Shown here: in pieces, positions 11,330 to 23,274 of the stretch
How positions within the stretch are numbered: the first letter of the stretch is position 1
How the letters are laid out: every line of letters starts with the position of its first letter
Translations under genes and position numbers: made by a program
Assembly (NCBI GenBank): GCA_016802295.1
Contig: JAESIW010000109.1
Span: 168,989 to 232,988 of the forward strand
Source of the DNA: Brachionus rotundiformis
Taxonomy: Eukaryota; Rotifera; Eurotatoria; Ploima; Brachionidae
Length of the DNA: 64,000 nucleotides
Direction: 5' to 3'
The notes under the pieces: model-generated
What the model was told of the DNA's origin: nothing
Seen by the model: only the letters and a program-made list of their open reading frames with translations
Database searches by the model: none

Positions 11330-14300
11330 ATGAATTCAAACAATTTATCATTAGGAAGAGGCCGCGGTCGGGGCCGAGGGCGAAAAAATCAGACTCAAAA
11401 ACCAGCTGAAGAAAAACTACCTTCTGAATTAAAAAAAACTGAAATTCCAAATAATGAAGCAAACTTTCCTTTAAAGCCAAAAAAGTTTTCTCTTGGCACA
11501 GACTTTGATATTTTGGTCAATTACTTCAAGCTAAGCTTGGAAAAAAAGTCGAAGATTTTTCAATATGATGTTTCGATAAAAGATGTTGAAAAAAATGATG
11601 AAAAAAGTTCCAACAAGCTTGGAAAACTTATGTTACAACAATTTCTAAACCAAAATCCCTCATATAGGAATAAAATTCTTTATGATTTTAAGAAAATGCT
11701 CTACTGTACTGAAAGCATACAAAATTTAGAGGTTTATACGATTCTTAATTTTGAAAACTGGTCTTAAATATTAAAAATTTAGGTTACATTTGAAAATTCA
11801 AATGGCCGTAAGTTTTGTGCATCATTGAAAGAATCTGATCGAGCGAGTGGTCTTGAATTGAGTGATATTCAGAAAACTGATGAAGAACTGGTCAATGTAC
11901 TTCAAATGATTTTAACTCAAAATATGAGATCAGATGAGAATTATTTTAATTATGGAAAAAGCTTTTTTGAAAACCAAGAAAATAACAGGAAACAAATAGG
12001 CATTGGGCTAGATCTAATCGAGGGTGCTTCAATTTCGGTCAGACCGACAGAGAATGGAGCTGCTGTCAACATAAATAGTAACTATGACAATTAAAATTAA
12101 GAATAGTTAATTAACTTTTTTTTAAGAGACCAATGCTGCTATTAATCAAGAAGGAAAAAATTTGATTGAAATTATATGTGAATTTTTTAACTGCAAGAAA
12201 GATAATGAAGACATTTTAATCAGAGAAATAGACAGAAATTCAGCAAAGTTATTAGAGTTTTTGACAAATCTTGGTTTAATTGATCATTTACAAAGACCTG
12301 TTAAAATTAAAAATATTTCTAAAAATAATTCTCAACAGCATAAATTTACACTAAAAAATGAACAAAATCAAATTAGTGTAGATCAATATTTTAAGGATAA
12401 ATATCAAATAGAATTGAAGTATTCTCAGCTACCTTTATTGGAGACTGGTGGGCACAATTTCATTCCAATGGAAGTGTGCCATTTAAAGACAAGCAGAAGA
12501 TCGAATTTAAATCCTGGTGAACAATCAGAGATGGTAATTATGAAAGTTATCTCTAATAAAGGAACCTTATTGATTTTTATTTGGTATTTAAAATTACCAC
12601 CTTTAGCATTAAGAAAATCTAAGATAGAGATATTTTTACCATCAGATCACTCTTTTATTACTTTTTTTATTGTTGATGAAGCACCATCAAAAAGAAATTA
12701 AAAATAAAATTTAATTCGCATTCATGTTGCTTCGGAATCTCTACAACCTCCATTTGTTGGTGTTACAAACCTCTGGTCATTTATTTTTTATTTTGAACTT
12801 TTGACTAAAAATCTAAAATGTTTGTAGAATTAGTTTAATATCAAATATAATTATTATTATTAATTATTAGCGAGTTATTAACGAGTGAAACAAATTGGCA
12901 TTTTAATAAGGATTTATATTAAAACCAGACAGCTACAATAGTGAGGCTACTTATTGTCTTGTTCCGCAGTTAGCATTCTGTTGCTTACTGTTATATCATC
13001 ATTATTTTTATTCTTATTTTTTAAAATCTATAGATTCGAAGTTCAAATATAAGATGTTTGGAAAGAAAAAAAAGAATTGAGGAATTGGTGAATGAGCTGA
13101 ATTTCAATCAAAGAGATCCGGTTCTAAAAGAATATGGAATCAAAATAGACCCTAAAATGACAAAATTGACTGCAAAAAAAGTCAAAGGGGCAACACTAGA
13201 GTATGGAAAAGGTTTGACAACTAAAGCAGAGTGCGGAAGGTGGGATAATATTGGGAAAGTGTTTTATGATCCAAAGAAGATTTCATTATGGATTTTGATT
13301 GATTGCAGCAATTTAAGTGAAGACGATTTAAATAAATTTTCAGACAAATTTGTTAAAAATGCTAATAATATGAAACTAATTATTGAAAATCCTATCAAAT
13401 TAAGCTATAAAACTAATAAAAATAGTAACTTAAGGAATTTTATCAAAGAAAAAATAAAAAAGATAGAAAATGAACAGAAGCGGAATGTTGAGTTTTTAAT
13501 GATTATAAACAAAAAAAAAGATACACTTAATTACAAAATTTTAAAAGAAATAGGCGATTTGGAATCTGGTTTGATCACTCAATGTATTGATCAGTCCGCT
13601 ATTATAAAATGGAATAAATACAAGAGACAAAATGAGTTTAATCAAAATATTGACCAACTATGCTCTAATATATGTTTAAAAGTAAATTGCAAGCTAGGTG
13701 GTACAAATTTTAAAATTTCGACTCAAGATCCATAGTAAATGAAACAAAAATTTTATTATCTTTAAAAAACTTTAATTTTTTAAAAATATAGCTATCGTGA
13801 CTATTTAAAAGAAATTTTTGAGAGTGATACAATGATTTTCGGTATTGACGTTAATCATCCAGCTCCAGTAAAACAGCAGAGGGAAAATTTATCTAACAGA
13901 GAAGAAGAAAGAGAGTTTGATTCGATAGCAGCTGTTGTAGGAAGTGTTGATAGAAATTTTTGCATTTATCCTGTTTCGATTCTACGTCAAAAGAAAATGG
14001 GTAAGCGCGGATTGGAATTAGTTTATCATTTAAATCTTCCGATTTTTGAGCTATTAAATGAATATAAAAAGAAAAATAATGGTAAATTGCCATCTAAATT
14101 GATTTTTTTCCGGGACGGAATTTCGGATGGTCAATTTAATAAAGTTAGTCAGCATGAATTAAATGAAATTCGAAAAGCTTGTACAACTATTCAAAAAGAC
14201 TACACTCCAACAATTAGTTACATTGTTGTTCAAAAAAGGCACCAGACAAGATTTTTTCCAGTCAATTTTAAGGATCAAGTCATACCTGGAAAAAACGAAA

Positions 14301-14756
14301 ATGTCCCACCTGGTACAGTAGTTGATACTGTGATAGTAACACCAGACAAATTTGACTTTTTTATTTGCTCACATTTAGGCATTCAAGTAAGAAAAAAAAT
14401 AATTATTTTCTTTTATTCTAAATAAAAAAATAAAGGGTACAAGCAAACCGTGTCATTACTATTTGCTTTTTGATGAAAATAAATTTGATTCTAACAAGTT
14501 GATTTTATTGTCATTCTACTTATGTCACATTTATGCCAGGAGTACAACAAGTGTGTCCTATCCTGCACCAACATATTATGCAGATTTGTGTGCAGAACGT
14601 GGTCGCATGTACAATCTGGAATATGCGTCTGAAACGATTACGAGCTTTGACTATGAAACTGATAGATCAGATAATAGTGTCAGAAATCAAGTCAGGATTG
14701 AGAGCGCTCTATTTAAAATACATGATAATCTAAAAGATAAAATGTTTTATATTTAG
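11330..14756 (+). CDS. AGO: Argonaute (AGO clade), six exons
   Basis: Argonautes bind small RNAs and silence or cleave complementary transcripts. Exons 11330-11731, 11783-12077, 12127-12533, 13034-13734, 13792-14386 and 14436-14756 join in phase to 906 residues, a normal length. The domain order is an RG-rich N-terminus (GRGRGRGRGR), N and linker domains, PAZ ending in LLETGGHNFIPMEVC, then MID (LWILIDCSN) and PIWI. PIWI motifs are FGIDVNHP, FFRDGISDGQF, SHLGIQ/GTSKPCHYYLLFD and SVSYPAPTYYADL. The inferred catalytic tetrad is D621, E677, D710 and D850. The last is Asp where most AGO proteins have His, an allowed DEDD form, so slicing may be retained. The ATG at 11330 was chosen because the upstream in-frame codon at 11321 is only TTG. 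PIWI features and the C-terminus (KMFYI) place it nearer AGO than PIWI, though divergent. Confidence 0.93.
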
Positions 14757-14880
14757 AGAGTTTAAAATTTATTGTAGACAAAACACAGATTATTAAATCT
14801 TTAAAAATAAAAAAAAATTTTTTTGTCAATTTTAGTTTTTTTTATAGCAAAAATTATAATTACAAAAGATAATCGAGGAT

Positions 14881-14980
14881 GTTCTAACGGCACTCAATCA
14901 GGACACAGCAGCAAGAGGCGGGCAAATGTAGATAAGTGATCGGCGTGGTAGAGGTCGGCTCCGAGCATCACTAGCAAAAG
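14881..14980 (+). pseudogene. Decayed partial copy of glycogenin exon 3
   Basis: The segment matches the last glycogenin exon (about 5161-5370) in order but with internal deletions. Shared words include GCACTCAATCAGGACACAG against GCGCTCAATCAGGCCACAG, GAGGCGGGC, AAGTGATCGGCG and GTAGAGGTCGGCTCCGAGCA. In-frame stops such as TAG are present. No other part of glycogenin is nearby, so this is a fragment left by a local duplication about 9.7 kb from its source. Confidence 0.8.
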
Positions 14981-15111
14981 TTTTGAAAGTCTATTTGTGT
15001 CTTTATTGTATTTTTAAGTCACAAAGAAACAAGTTATAAGTTAATCTTTTAGCTAGTATTTTGTGTTTTATCTATTATTTTTTAATATTTTATTGCCATT
15101 ATCTAGGATCA

Positions 15112-15300
15112 GTGTTGTACAAAGTCGTAAAGTCAAGTCATATGACTTGACTTGAATGAAAAGCGTCATCTTTTAGTAAATATTAGAATTCTTGGTTTTT
15201 TGATCCAATTTAGTAATATAAATATTTTTTTTTGAAAAAAAATATTTTAAAGTCAATTTTGATGACTTGACTTTGAAAAGACTTCTTTTTTTATTCTTTT
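15112..15300. mobile_element. Internally deleted hAT derivative (MITE)
   Basis: It begins CAGTGTTGTACAAAGTCG, the same end as the large hAT element at 34746. Within 40 bp it jumps to sequence of the element's right inverted repeat (AAAGCGTCATCTTTTAG, ATTCTTGGTTTTTTGATCC, AAGTCAATTTTGATGACTT). Both ends of the parent are therefore joined with the interior missing. There is no coding capacity. The palindrome AAGTCAAGTCATATGACTTG near the left end matches the parent closely. Confidence 0.7.
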
Positions 15301-16512
15301 TCAAGCCTTCACCATTACTCATATATATTATATAATTTCATTATTGCAGGTTTTTGAGTTTTAACGCTGAATTTAAAAATAAAAAAGCTCATTTTTATGT
15401 ACGCATCTATTATACAGATTCACATGACAGTCCTTTGTTCAAATAGTTTATCATACTTAGTATCTAAAGGATTTATAACAAACCATCAATTAATATTCAT
15501 CATTTTTATATCTTGTTTGAATTTATTTTTTAAAATTTCATTTTAATTAATTTTCAGAGGTTTTAAATTCATATATTTAGTTGACATGATTTTTTTAATA
15601 TTTTCAAAAGTGAACACTCCTATTTTTGAAGATTTTTCTATTTTATTGATAAAGTTAATCAAAAAATATATTATTCATACTTAGATTTGATACAATATTC
15701 AGTATTATTTGTTCCAAAAATCCATATAAATCCTTATTATAATAATTCAGCTTTTCTTTTCTCATGTGGTCCAACTAAGCTTGAGTTATTTTTATGTTTG
15801 GAATTAATTTGGATGGTGCATTTATATATTCATCATATAAAAAGTTTGGTAATTATGAGATTGTCCAAACGACTTAAACAAAACAAAAAAAACTATTATT
15901 AAATAATTCTTAATGTTTAGATAAGACAAGTTGGCTGTTTTAGCATCTTCAATCACTCAGGAGTCAAAAGCTCAATATTTGTGCTAAATTTCGCAGATAT
16001 GTTGGTACAAGATTTATTTTTTATTGATCCATTATCAAGTAATTATCAGTTAAAATTTTTAGATAAATAATTTTAAGATAATTATCAATATTAATAAATT
16101 TAAATTTGACAGGTGTTAAAGGTTTTGTCTAAACCCAAATAAGAATCCAAGTTTTTGTGTATAGAGCAAGAACTGTCATTATTTAATTGTCGTATTAGTA
16201 AAAATTAGATACCTATTAAAAATTAAAAAAAAATAAATTAATTTTTATTCAATTTATTTTTCATCAGTCTAAATATCCGATAAAACATGCATTTAAATCA
16301 ATCAATTATTATTCTTAAATAAAAATTGAATCAAATTCATTTATAATAGGAAATTGATAAAAAAACCCTTTTTTAAAACCAATTTAATTTTAAATAAAAT
16401 AAATTAATTTTGTTGAACATTGTAGTCTATTTATGTTATCTGTCAGATTTAAATTTTTGATCAGAAAATTTCAAAATTTAAAAAAATTAATTGGAACAAA
16501 TTATTTTATACA

Positions 16513-17562
16513 ATGAATACTAGTGTTTCTGAAAACTTTGGTTACATCAAATGGGCTGGGGCTACAAGCCGTGCCATCGTATTTTACGAATGCTTTGCAT
16601 TGTTCATACCTGGCATTTTTCTTAACATCATTGAGATACTAATATTCCAGAGAAAAAAGTTCAAAAAAACTACCATGAGTTTTTTCTACACAATAAACTC
16701 GATAATTCACATTTGTATCTTCATTCATCTTTTAACCTTTGGAATTCCCATAATTCAGAATAAGAGCTTGATCTTGAAGTCGGACTGGAGCTGTCGCATG
16801 TACTTGTTTTTTTTGCGCACTTTGTACCAAGCTAGTTCGTGGTTGAATGTGGCCGTTTCTACAGATAGACTATTTTTTGTCATTTTTTCTCAAAAATACA
16901 AATTTCAAAAAGATATAAGATTTCTATCATTTATCTTATTTGTCATACTAGTCATGATATTTTTGGTCAATAGTCCAAATTTTTGGTTCTATATTGTGGA
17001 AATAAAAAGCAACACAAGCCTTACCAACCAGACATCTTCAAAATACTGCACATCAAATCCAACAGCTCTTCTATTCAGAGACATATTTGCCATTAGCATA
17101 CGCACCATAATTCCATTTATACTAATGTTCGTGATTAACCTAGTGCTAATTATTAAAGTAAAACAATCAAGACAGAAATTGAGCCAGAGGAAAAATAATT
17201 CCCAAGAATTCAAATTTGTATTTACAGTCATAACAACAACATTCATATTTTTGCTAACCTATTTGCCAAATGTGGTATGGATCGGACTCAGTAACTATTT
17301 CCAGAACAATCCAAAAATTCAACAAAGACAGACTTGGAATGCATTTTTGTTCCTTTTCGAGGTGGCATCCTCAGCCACTTATTTTGTCTACTATTCCTTG
17401 AACATTTTCTTTCAACTTATCTTTAATAGTGTTTTTAGACACGAGGTATTCAAATTGTTTCCATATAAATGTGTTATTGTACCTGTGGCTGAATTGAACA
17501 ATTCTTCAAATAATACACAAACAAGATCAGATGTCAGATCAATAAATGTCAAAGAAGGATAG
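16513..17562 (+). CDS. Rhodopsin-type G protein-coupled receptor, peptide-receptor-like
   Basis: This is a single-exon gene of 349 residues with seven predicted membrane helices. TM1 lies about residues 22-47. TM3 is preceded by the conserved Cys in DWSCRMYLFF and followed by STDRLFFVIF in the DRY position. TM4 follows at about 138-157, TM5 at about 195-218, TM6 has FLLTYLPNVVWIG, and TM7 has NIFFQLIFNSVFRHEVFKLF in the place of NPxxY. The N-terminus has an NTS glycosylation site and no signal peptide, as usual for the class. The layout resembles invertebrate FMRFamide/neuropeptide receptors, but the ligand cannot be told. A second, damaged receptor lies 0.9 kb downstream on the same strand; the two share only general features. 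Confidence 0.85.
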   Translation: MNTSVSENFGYIKWAGATSRAIVFYECFALFIPGIFLNIIEILIFQRKKFKKTTMSFFYTINSIIHICIFIHLLTFGIPIIQNKSLILKSDWSCRMYLFFLRTLYQASSWLNVAVSTDRLFFVIFSQKYKFQKDIRFLSFILFVILVMIFLVNSPNFWFYIVEIKSNTSLTNQTSSKYCTSNPTALLFRDIFAISIRTIIPFILMFVINLVLIIKVKQSRQKLSQRKNNSQEFKFVFTVITTTFIFLLTYLPNVVWIGLSNYFQNNPKIQQRQTWNAFLFLFEVASSATYFVYYSLNIFFQLIFNSVFRHEVFKLFPYKCVIVPVAELNNSSNNTQTRSDVRSINVKEG

Positions 17563-18455
17563 AACACAATTTATCTATTTTTATCTATATAATTTTCCTA
17601 GTGTATGCTTTTTTATTTTTTTTGCATTTAGTTTCTCAACCGGTATTGGTATTTGCTTGGTAATGCTTAAATAATTTATAGCTTTTTATAAATTTTTTAT
17701 AATTTTTTATTGAATTTCATATAATCGTAATATAAATAATAATAATAATAATAAAATATAATCTTTACATGGTTCTTTATATTGGTTCATTGATCATCAT
17801 TACTTGGTGGGATGTAATAACTAATTCAAGGTAATCAGCATAATAATGCCTATGTCATGAAGAGTATTAAATATAATTAAGCAATCTTGGTTGTTTTTTT
17901 TAAAAAGTTAAAAATTTCAAAAAATTATTATCTCAATTAAATTTTTAAAAAGACAATTTTGTTTTGAATATCTCATGGTAAGGGAAATACTGAAAGACTG
18001 AAGATGACTTAGTGGAGATGAATCAATCGAAGGATAGCTGACGAATTAATGATACACAACACACATGTTGATCGGACCTTATGATCCAGTAGTAATAGAA
18101 GATATAACAAGAAGGAGAATATGGGTTTATATGGTAGAAAAAAATGTGTATTTAAGCCGCAGTTAGAAAATACTAGAAAAATTTAATCACTTTTAATAAT
18201 TAAAAATTAATATCCTTTTTTAAATATGATTTTTAATGATAAAATATTTCCATTGATATAAATCGTGATCGGAAGTTAATCCTTTAGCAACAATTTTTTA
18301 TCTTTTATCATCTATTAATTATTATCAGGTCTTTTTTTCAACTTTAATTAAAGTCATCTTTTCATAATTATGTAGGATTAGTTTAATTAAATAAAATAAA
18401 ATTCTGAGTATAAAACATAAAAATTTAAATCAAATCAGATTAAAGTAGTTCTAAA
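17563..18455. other. Intergenic, microsatellite and AT-rich DNA
   Basis: A (TAA)n-type run sits near 17730-17755. The segment 17960-18170 is more complex (for example GGACCTTATGATCCAG) but full of stops in all frames, and may be a decayed repeat. No gene is seen. Confidence 0.5.
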
Positions 18456-19471
18456 ATGAATATTTCATCTAATTGTGAAAATAATTTACTTCCACTGATT
18501 ACGGACATATTTAATGTTTACGTTTTGCCACCTATTTGCTTCATTGGTATCACACTAAGTCTTTTCTGCATAATAATTGCCAGCAAATTTGAAAATAATG
18601 CTGTATTTTTTTACATAAAAATAAACTCTTTGTCCGACATGACTTTTTTGGCAATTAATTTTTTCATTGGTATAATTAGATGTGGCAGCATATGCACCTT
18701 GGACACAACCTACGGAGCTAAATTTTATGAAAAATACATTTATCTATTTTTAGGTAGCACTATTCTCATGATAAGCTCATTCATTGAGATAATAATTATT
18801 CTAATCCAGTATTTGACCATTTGCCAAGTTCACCTAATGGAAAAATTGGAAAAAATAAACAAATATATCATTTTATTAATTCTATTAATCATATCATTAG
18901 TCTTAAACAGTCCAATAGTAATAATTCGAAAAATAGATCAAACAATTAGTCCAGAGAGTGCTGAGACTATTTTTTCCTTGCAATTAAATGAGTTTGGCAA
19001 AACAGAATTTGGACGGATTTTGTCCATCATGTATGGTTTGATCCGTGGGGCCTTTTTGTTCATTTTGCTTTTAATTTGCAATGTCTTGCTGACTTATGAA
19101 TACAGAAAATATCTAAATAACAAGAAAAGAGTCCACCATGCTCCAAATACATTTCAGTAAGCAGAAACCAAAGTAAATCAGACGCATGTTCGACTGATAC
19201 CAAAAAAAGTTGCATGAAAATTGCCAATTTAAATGCGCGCATGAGCTCAATGCTTATATGGATGAGTGTCTATTTTTTGATCAGTCACATACCATTTTCA
19301 GCAGCACCAATTCTTTTTGCCCTAAACGTCAACAAGACTTTTTACAATGGATTTTTGATTTTTGCCAACTTGGTACTTTTTATGTCACATGGATTTACGT
19401 TTTTTATATTTTTTGCGTTTAATGGAAAAATTCGTCAACAAACTTATATGTTGTTTAAAAAAAATACCTAA
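18456..19471 (+). pseudogene. Frameshifted seven-transmembrane receptor
   Basis: The first frame (18456-19160, 234 codons) encodes an N-glycosylated N-terminus (MNISSNC), TM1-TM5 and a basic third loop (YRKYLNNKKR), then stops at TAA 19158-19160. The continuation is in the +2 frame to 19471: a Ser/Cys/Lys-rich linker, TM6 (SSMLIWMSVYFLISHIPFS) and TM7 (LVLFMSHGFTFFIFFAFN) with a short tail. The two frames overlap at the break and no plausible intron (AG within 46-70 nt) restores the reading. A one-base deletion in a pseudogene is the simplest reading; an assembly error would make it a functional receptor. It resembles the intact receptor upstream only in general layout. Confidence 0.75.
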
Positions 19472-21694
19472 AAATGTTTATTTTTAATTGTATATTTAAC
19501 AGGAATAAAAGTTTTTTCAAATCTTCGAAAAGCTGTTTTTATTGATAAATTATTAAATTAAGTTTTATATTGATAAAAAGAAAGTATAGACATATATAGG
19601 TTAATTTAAGTTTAAAAAAAATATTTGGAATTAAAAATGACATATGATTATATAACGAGTCAAATATATTTATTAAAAAAACAAAAATACTGAAGATAGT
19701 GTAAATTTTTTACGGCGTTTTCGGGAAATACATTTCTCTGAAGTTACATAATTCCTTATAAAAATATTTTATTTCGAATTAAATATATTTTCAAATAGAT
19801 TAAAACTTTCTTAAACGTGAACTGACAACTATTGTATGATCACATTTATATTGTTTAATTCATTTGCTGCAACTGCTAATATGTACTTAATTCCCTTTTT
19901 TTTTTCAATTTTTTTAATTTAAAGGTAAATCAACAGGCTAGTGCTCTTGTCATAAAGACTGATTAACACTCCATTTAAGCAAAAGATAACATTCTATCGA
20001 GAATTCTATATTGAAAAGCATATAATCCATATTTTTCTAAGAAGTTGTTAATGTCATTAAAATCATTTACTTCAAATTTGAACTTAAACAGTTTAAATAT
20101 AGATAAATAATAACTCTTAGCTAACGTAATTGCTCGATTTTAGTGACATGTTCTTATGTATCGAACACTAGTTTTCATTTTGACCTTTTTCGACTATTAC
20201 GACATGACACTGTAGTCAAAAAAGGTCTAAAAATGTTAGTTTAATTATAGCCTCTTTTGAGAAATAGCATAGGAGAGTCGAGCAATAATCAAAATAAGGC
20301 AATATAAACGTCTCAAAGAACTGTATATTTGCAGAAGTTGATAGAAAAGTCTCTTTATACTGAATAATTTTTTATTCACATCTAATGAGATACTACATGC
20401 AAAATTAGAAAAGTTTAGATTTTGATCAATTTTAAAACCTTAAAGAGTCATTTCATTTCCACAAAGATTAATCATCAATTAATATCAACCTTGCTAAAAT
20501 AATACCAATCATTAAGATTGTGAATGGTGCCGAAAATTTTTTCAAAACACTATCTAAGTCATTATCAGAATGACTAATCGTATTATCATCAGCAAACATT
20601 TTTATGTCAAATTTCCTAAGAGATAAGGAAAATCATTTATAAAAATCAGAAAAATAAGAAGACCTAGAACTGAACCCTGCGGTACACCTAACTTTAGAGC
20701 TGTAGGTTTTGATCTTTGGTTACCAAGATGAACTATTTGAGACCTATTAACAAGAAAATTGGAAAGAAGACCTAAGGAATTATTGTCAAATCCATAGTGA
20801 AAAAATTTCAAGAGAAGAAGATTTGGATCAATCACGTCAAAGGCGTCATAAAAAGTGATAAGGTAGTAAGTTTAAAGTAACATATCTATCACAATTATTA
20901 TATTTATTTAACTAAAGTAAAAGTTATTTTGACAACTTAAATTAATATAATTGCACTTTATTATTAATTCTTCACAAATTTATATAATATCAAACAAAAT
21001 CAATTAAATTAGAAAAAAATTGTTTTAGGGATAATTATTTTTGCTATACAAAAGGTTGCACAAAAAAGATAAAAAAAATTGTTCGGTATTATTATTTTAT
21101 TAATAAAGTTACGATTCAATTAAAAAAATTCATATTCAAATAAAATATATACAATTTTTTTAATTTTTGTAATTTTTTTTTCTTAAGTGACAGTTTAATA
21201 AAATAATTACACAAGTATTATTTTTGTTTTATTGTGATTATATTTATTATAAACTTATTTAATTTATGGTTGTTTTTATTATTTTTGTTGAAAAAAATTA
21301 TCTCTCTATTAAAAATAGATAGTTGTTCAATTAGAATTGACAATTTATATTATTTAGATAATATTTAATAAAATTGACACTAACTTCAGTACTTAAGTTT
21401 TTATTTTATTAATTTTGTTTTAGCTTTGTATTAAACGCGATAAAAAATTTAGGTTTTGGTTCGGACAGCAGCTAAAACATGCTGGTAAATTGTGCTAATA
21501 AGTCAAGATTTGGTTAATCAAAATAATTAATTTTCAAAATCTTGTTATCTTTTTACTTACATAGCCAATGCCAAGATGTCTCATTTAATAACTTTAATTT
21601 GCTTCTACTATTTAAAAGAGCACCCTTATCTAAAATTAAATACAAAAAAGGCTAGAATTTTATTTTTATAAAAGAAATTTTTATTTGATACAAA
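19472..21694. other. Intergenic, contains a retrotransposon fragment
   Basis: The stretch is AT-rich, with one reverse transcriptase fragment on the minus strand (20490-20880, listed separately). The rest shows no open frame of interest. Confidence 0.6.
20490..20880 (-). mobile_element. Non-LTR retrotransposon, reverse transcriptase fragment
   Basis: On the minus strand the frame reads FYDAFDVIDPNLLLLKFFHYG, then LGVPQGSVLGLLIFLIFINDFP. After a TAA and a one-base shift it continues with MFADDNTISHSDNDLDSVLKKF. These are RT domains 3-5 of Jockey/CR1-type LINEs, with the FADD catalytic box. The endonuclease, the rest of RT and the tail are missing, so it is a dead 5'- and 3'-truncated copy. 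Confidence 0.85.
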
Positions 21695-22684
21695 ATGTCT
21701 GCTCAAGACTTTATTGAATATTATAAGAATATTGTCAATAAATGTGAGGTTATTTTCCATTTTAAACGATTTATCCAACAATGTTACTCTTATGATGTAA
21801 TTGAACCAATTAATTTGAAAGTCCAAACTGTGCCAGTTGATTTCTCCAAACTCAAAGACATGCTGATCAACAATTTATGTCTAAATCAATTTTTTTATAC
21901 CAAAGACTTTTATTTCACTGAAGACTTTTACCATTTGTTCACTATTCTGACAGAAGTAAGTGTGACAGACCAACGATTTGGCCAGATGGTCTTGCTCAGC
22001 CTAATTAGTAAGATAGAACAGGATTTTTACTTTTTTGAAAATTATCTTCAAGAAATTGAACGATTTGAATTAACTAATTCACTACCATTCGAGTCACCAA
22101 TTCAACTATTTAATACATTTAAATCTAATAAAATTATCAAAAACGAAATATTAAACATATCTAAAAGAATACTTATGCTCAACCAAGTTGATTATAATTT
22201 TGAACAATTAGAAATTTTATTTTTCAAATATCCTGATTATCAGCTACTTGGATTTTCTGGTTTTAACCAAATTTATGTGGCATTTAGGCCTTTAGTTGCT
22301 CTGGTGAAAAAATTAGCTACCAATCGAGTCAAAGAAGATGCTGATCTTGTCATAAAATTGGAGTTTTTAAGGCTATTTGTTTACTTGAGTGTACATGTGG
22401 TACTTGTTTGGACAAAAGATGACCTTAATTTTCCACATCCTAGAAGCAAAGACTTTAAGCCTAGTTGGGTCTTTGATTCAAATATTTTGACCCAGAATCG
22501 AATTCTGAATTCAAATATAAATTGGTTTGAGTATGAAGATGCTGACTTGGATATTTGGAGGGTATTTTTTGATAGCCTTATTTTTCACAATAGACTTGTT
22601 TACTTTGATGTGAAAAAGTCAAGAGTCAAATTCAAAAAGCAACTAAATCCAATGCTTGGTATTGATTATTTTTCGTTTTATTAA
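21695..22684 (+). CDS. Unrecognised single-exon protein, 329 aa
   Basis: An uninterrupted frame of 329 codons starts at ATG 21695 and ends at TAA 22684, exceptional for DNA this AT-rich and with clearly protein-like composition (rich in Phe, Leu, Asp, Lys, with Trp and Cys scattered). I see no signal peptide, membrane helix, zinc ligand pattern or known motif. It reads as a soluble helical protein with blocks such as LEFLRLFVYLSVHVVLVW and WFEYEDADLDIWRVFFDSL. An AATAAA lies just after the stop (near 22690). Neighbours are a LINE fragment and a sulfurtransferase, neither informative. It is probably a real, lineage-specific gene of unknown role. Confidence 0.7.
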   Translation: MSAQDFIEYYKNIVNKCEVIFHFKRFIQQCYSYDVIEPINLKVQTVPVDFSKLKDMLINNLCLNQFFYTKDFYFTEDFYHLFTILTEVSVTDQRFGQMVLLSLISKIEQDFYFFENYLQEIERFELTNSLPFESPIQLFNTFKSNKIIKNEILNISKRILMLNQVDYNFEQLEILFFKYPDYQLLGFSGFNQIYVAFRPLVALVKKLATNRVKEDADLVIKLEFLRLFVYLSVHVVLVWTKDDLNFPHPRSKDFKPSWVFDSNILTQNRILNSNINWFEYEDADLDIWRVFFDSLIFHNRLVYFDVKKSRVKFKKQLNPMLGIDYFSFY

Positions 22685-23274
22685 TTTTTCAATAAATACT
22701 TAATTAAAATTTAATAAGCATTTTTTTAACCTTTAGTTTGATTCATTTGATACCATTAAAGATAACAGTTATGGTTATATTATTAATATAAAATCCATAT
22801 AAAAAAAAAATTAATTATTTATTTTTAATGAGTTTAATTCTTGAAACTTTATGTAAAATTTTCATATTTAATTTGAATGCTGTTGACAATACTAATTATA
22901 ATAAATAATGTCACTTAAGGTAATATTTAAGAAAAATCTTTTAAAGTTTTTTATTTTAAAATTTAAAAAATTAATATAAATGAAAAATAATATTATCAAC
23001 TTAATAAAAGTAAAAAATAAAATAATTTTTAATTTTCTAATGAAAAATTACGATTCATTGTAAAATGGTTTCAAGAAGTATTTTCCTTAATTAAAACCAG
23101 CTTTGTCATGATTAGAACGACATTGTTTGACATAAACAATGGCGCATATTTAAGCCTTGGAAACATTTATAAAATAAATTATTATAAAAAAAGTCGTCCT
23201 AATTGACTATTTAAAAGGTGAGCATCATTTTAAATGATAAAGTTATCTTTTACAAATTATTTTTTTCATTTAAA
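22685..23274. other. Intergenic, no gene seen
   Basis: This is AT-rich sequence between two plus-strand genes, with no repeat or motif that I can support. Confidence 0.6.

Larger units (their letters stand above)
14757..16512. other. Intergenic with repeat fragments
   Basis: The stretch holds a decayed glycogenin fragment (14881-14980) and a short hAT derivative (15112 to about 15300), both listed separately. A 71-codon plus-strand frame at 15687-15902 and a moderately complex stretch to 16010 show no recognisable domain. The rest is AT-rich. Confidence 0.55.

Noticed and set aside
11740..11770. Stop after NFENWS at the end of the first Argonaute frame
   Set aside because: It lies inside a 51-nt intron (11732-11782). 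Splicing gives NLEVTFENSNGRK, which matches Argonaute better.
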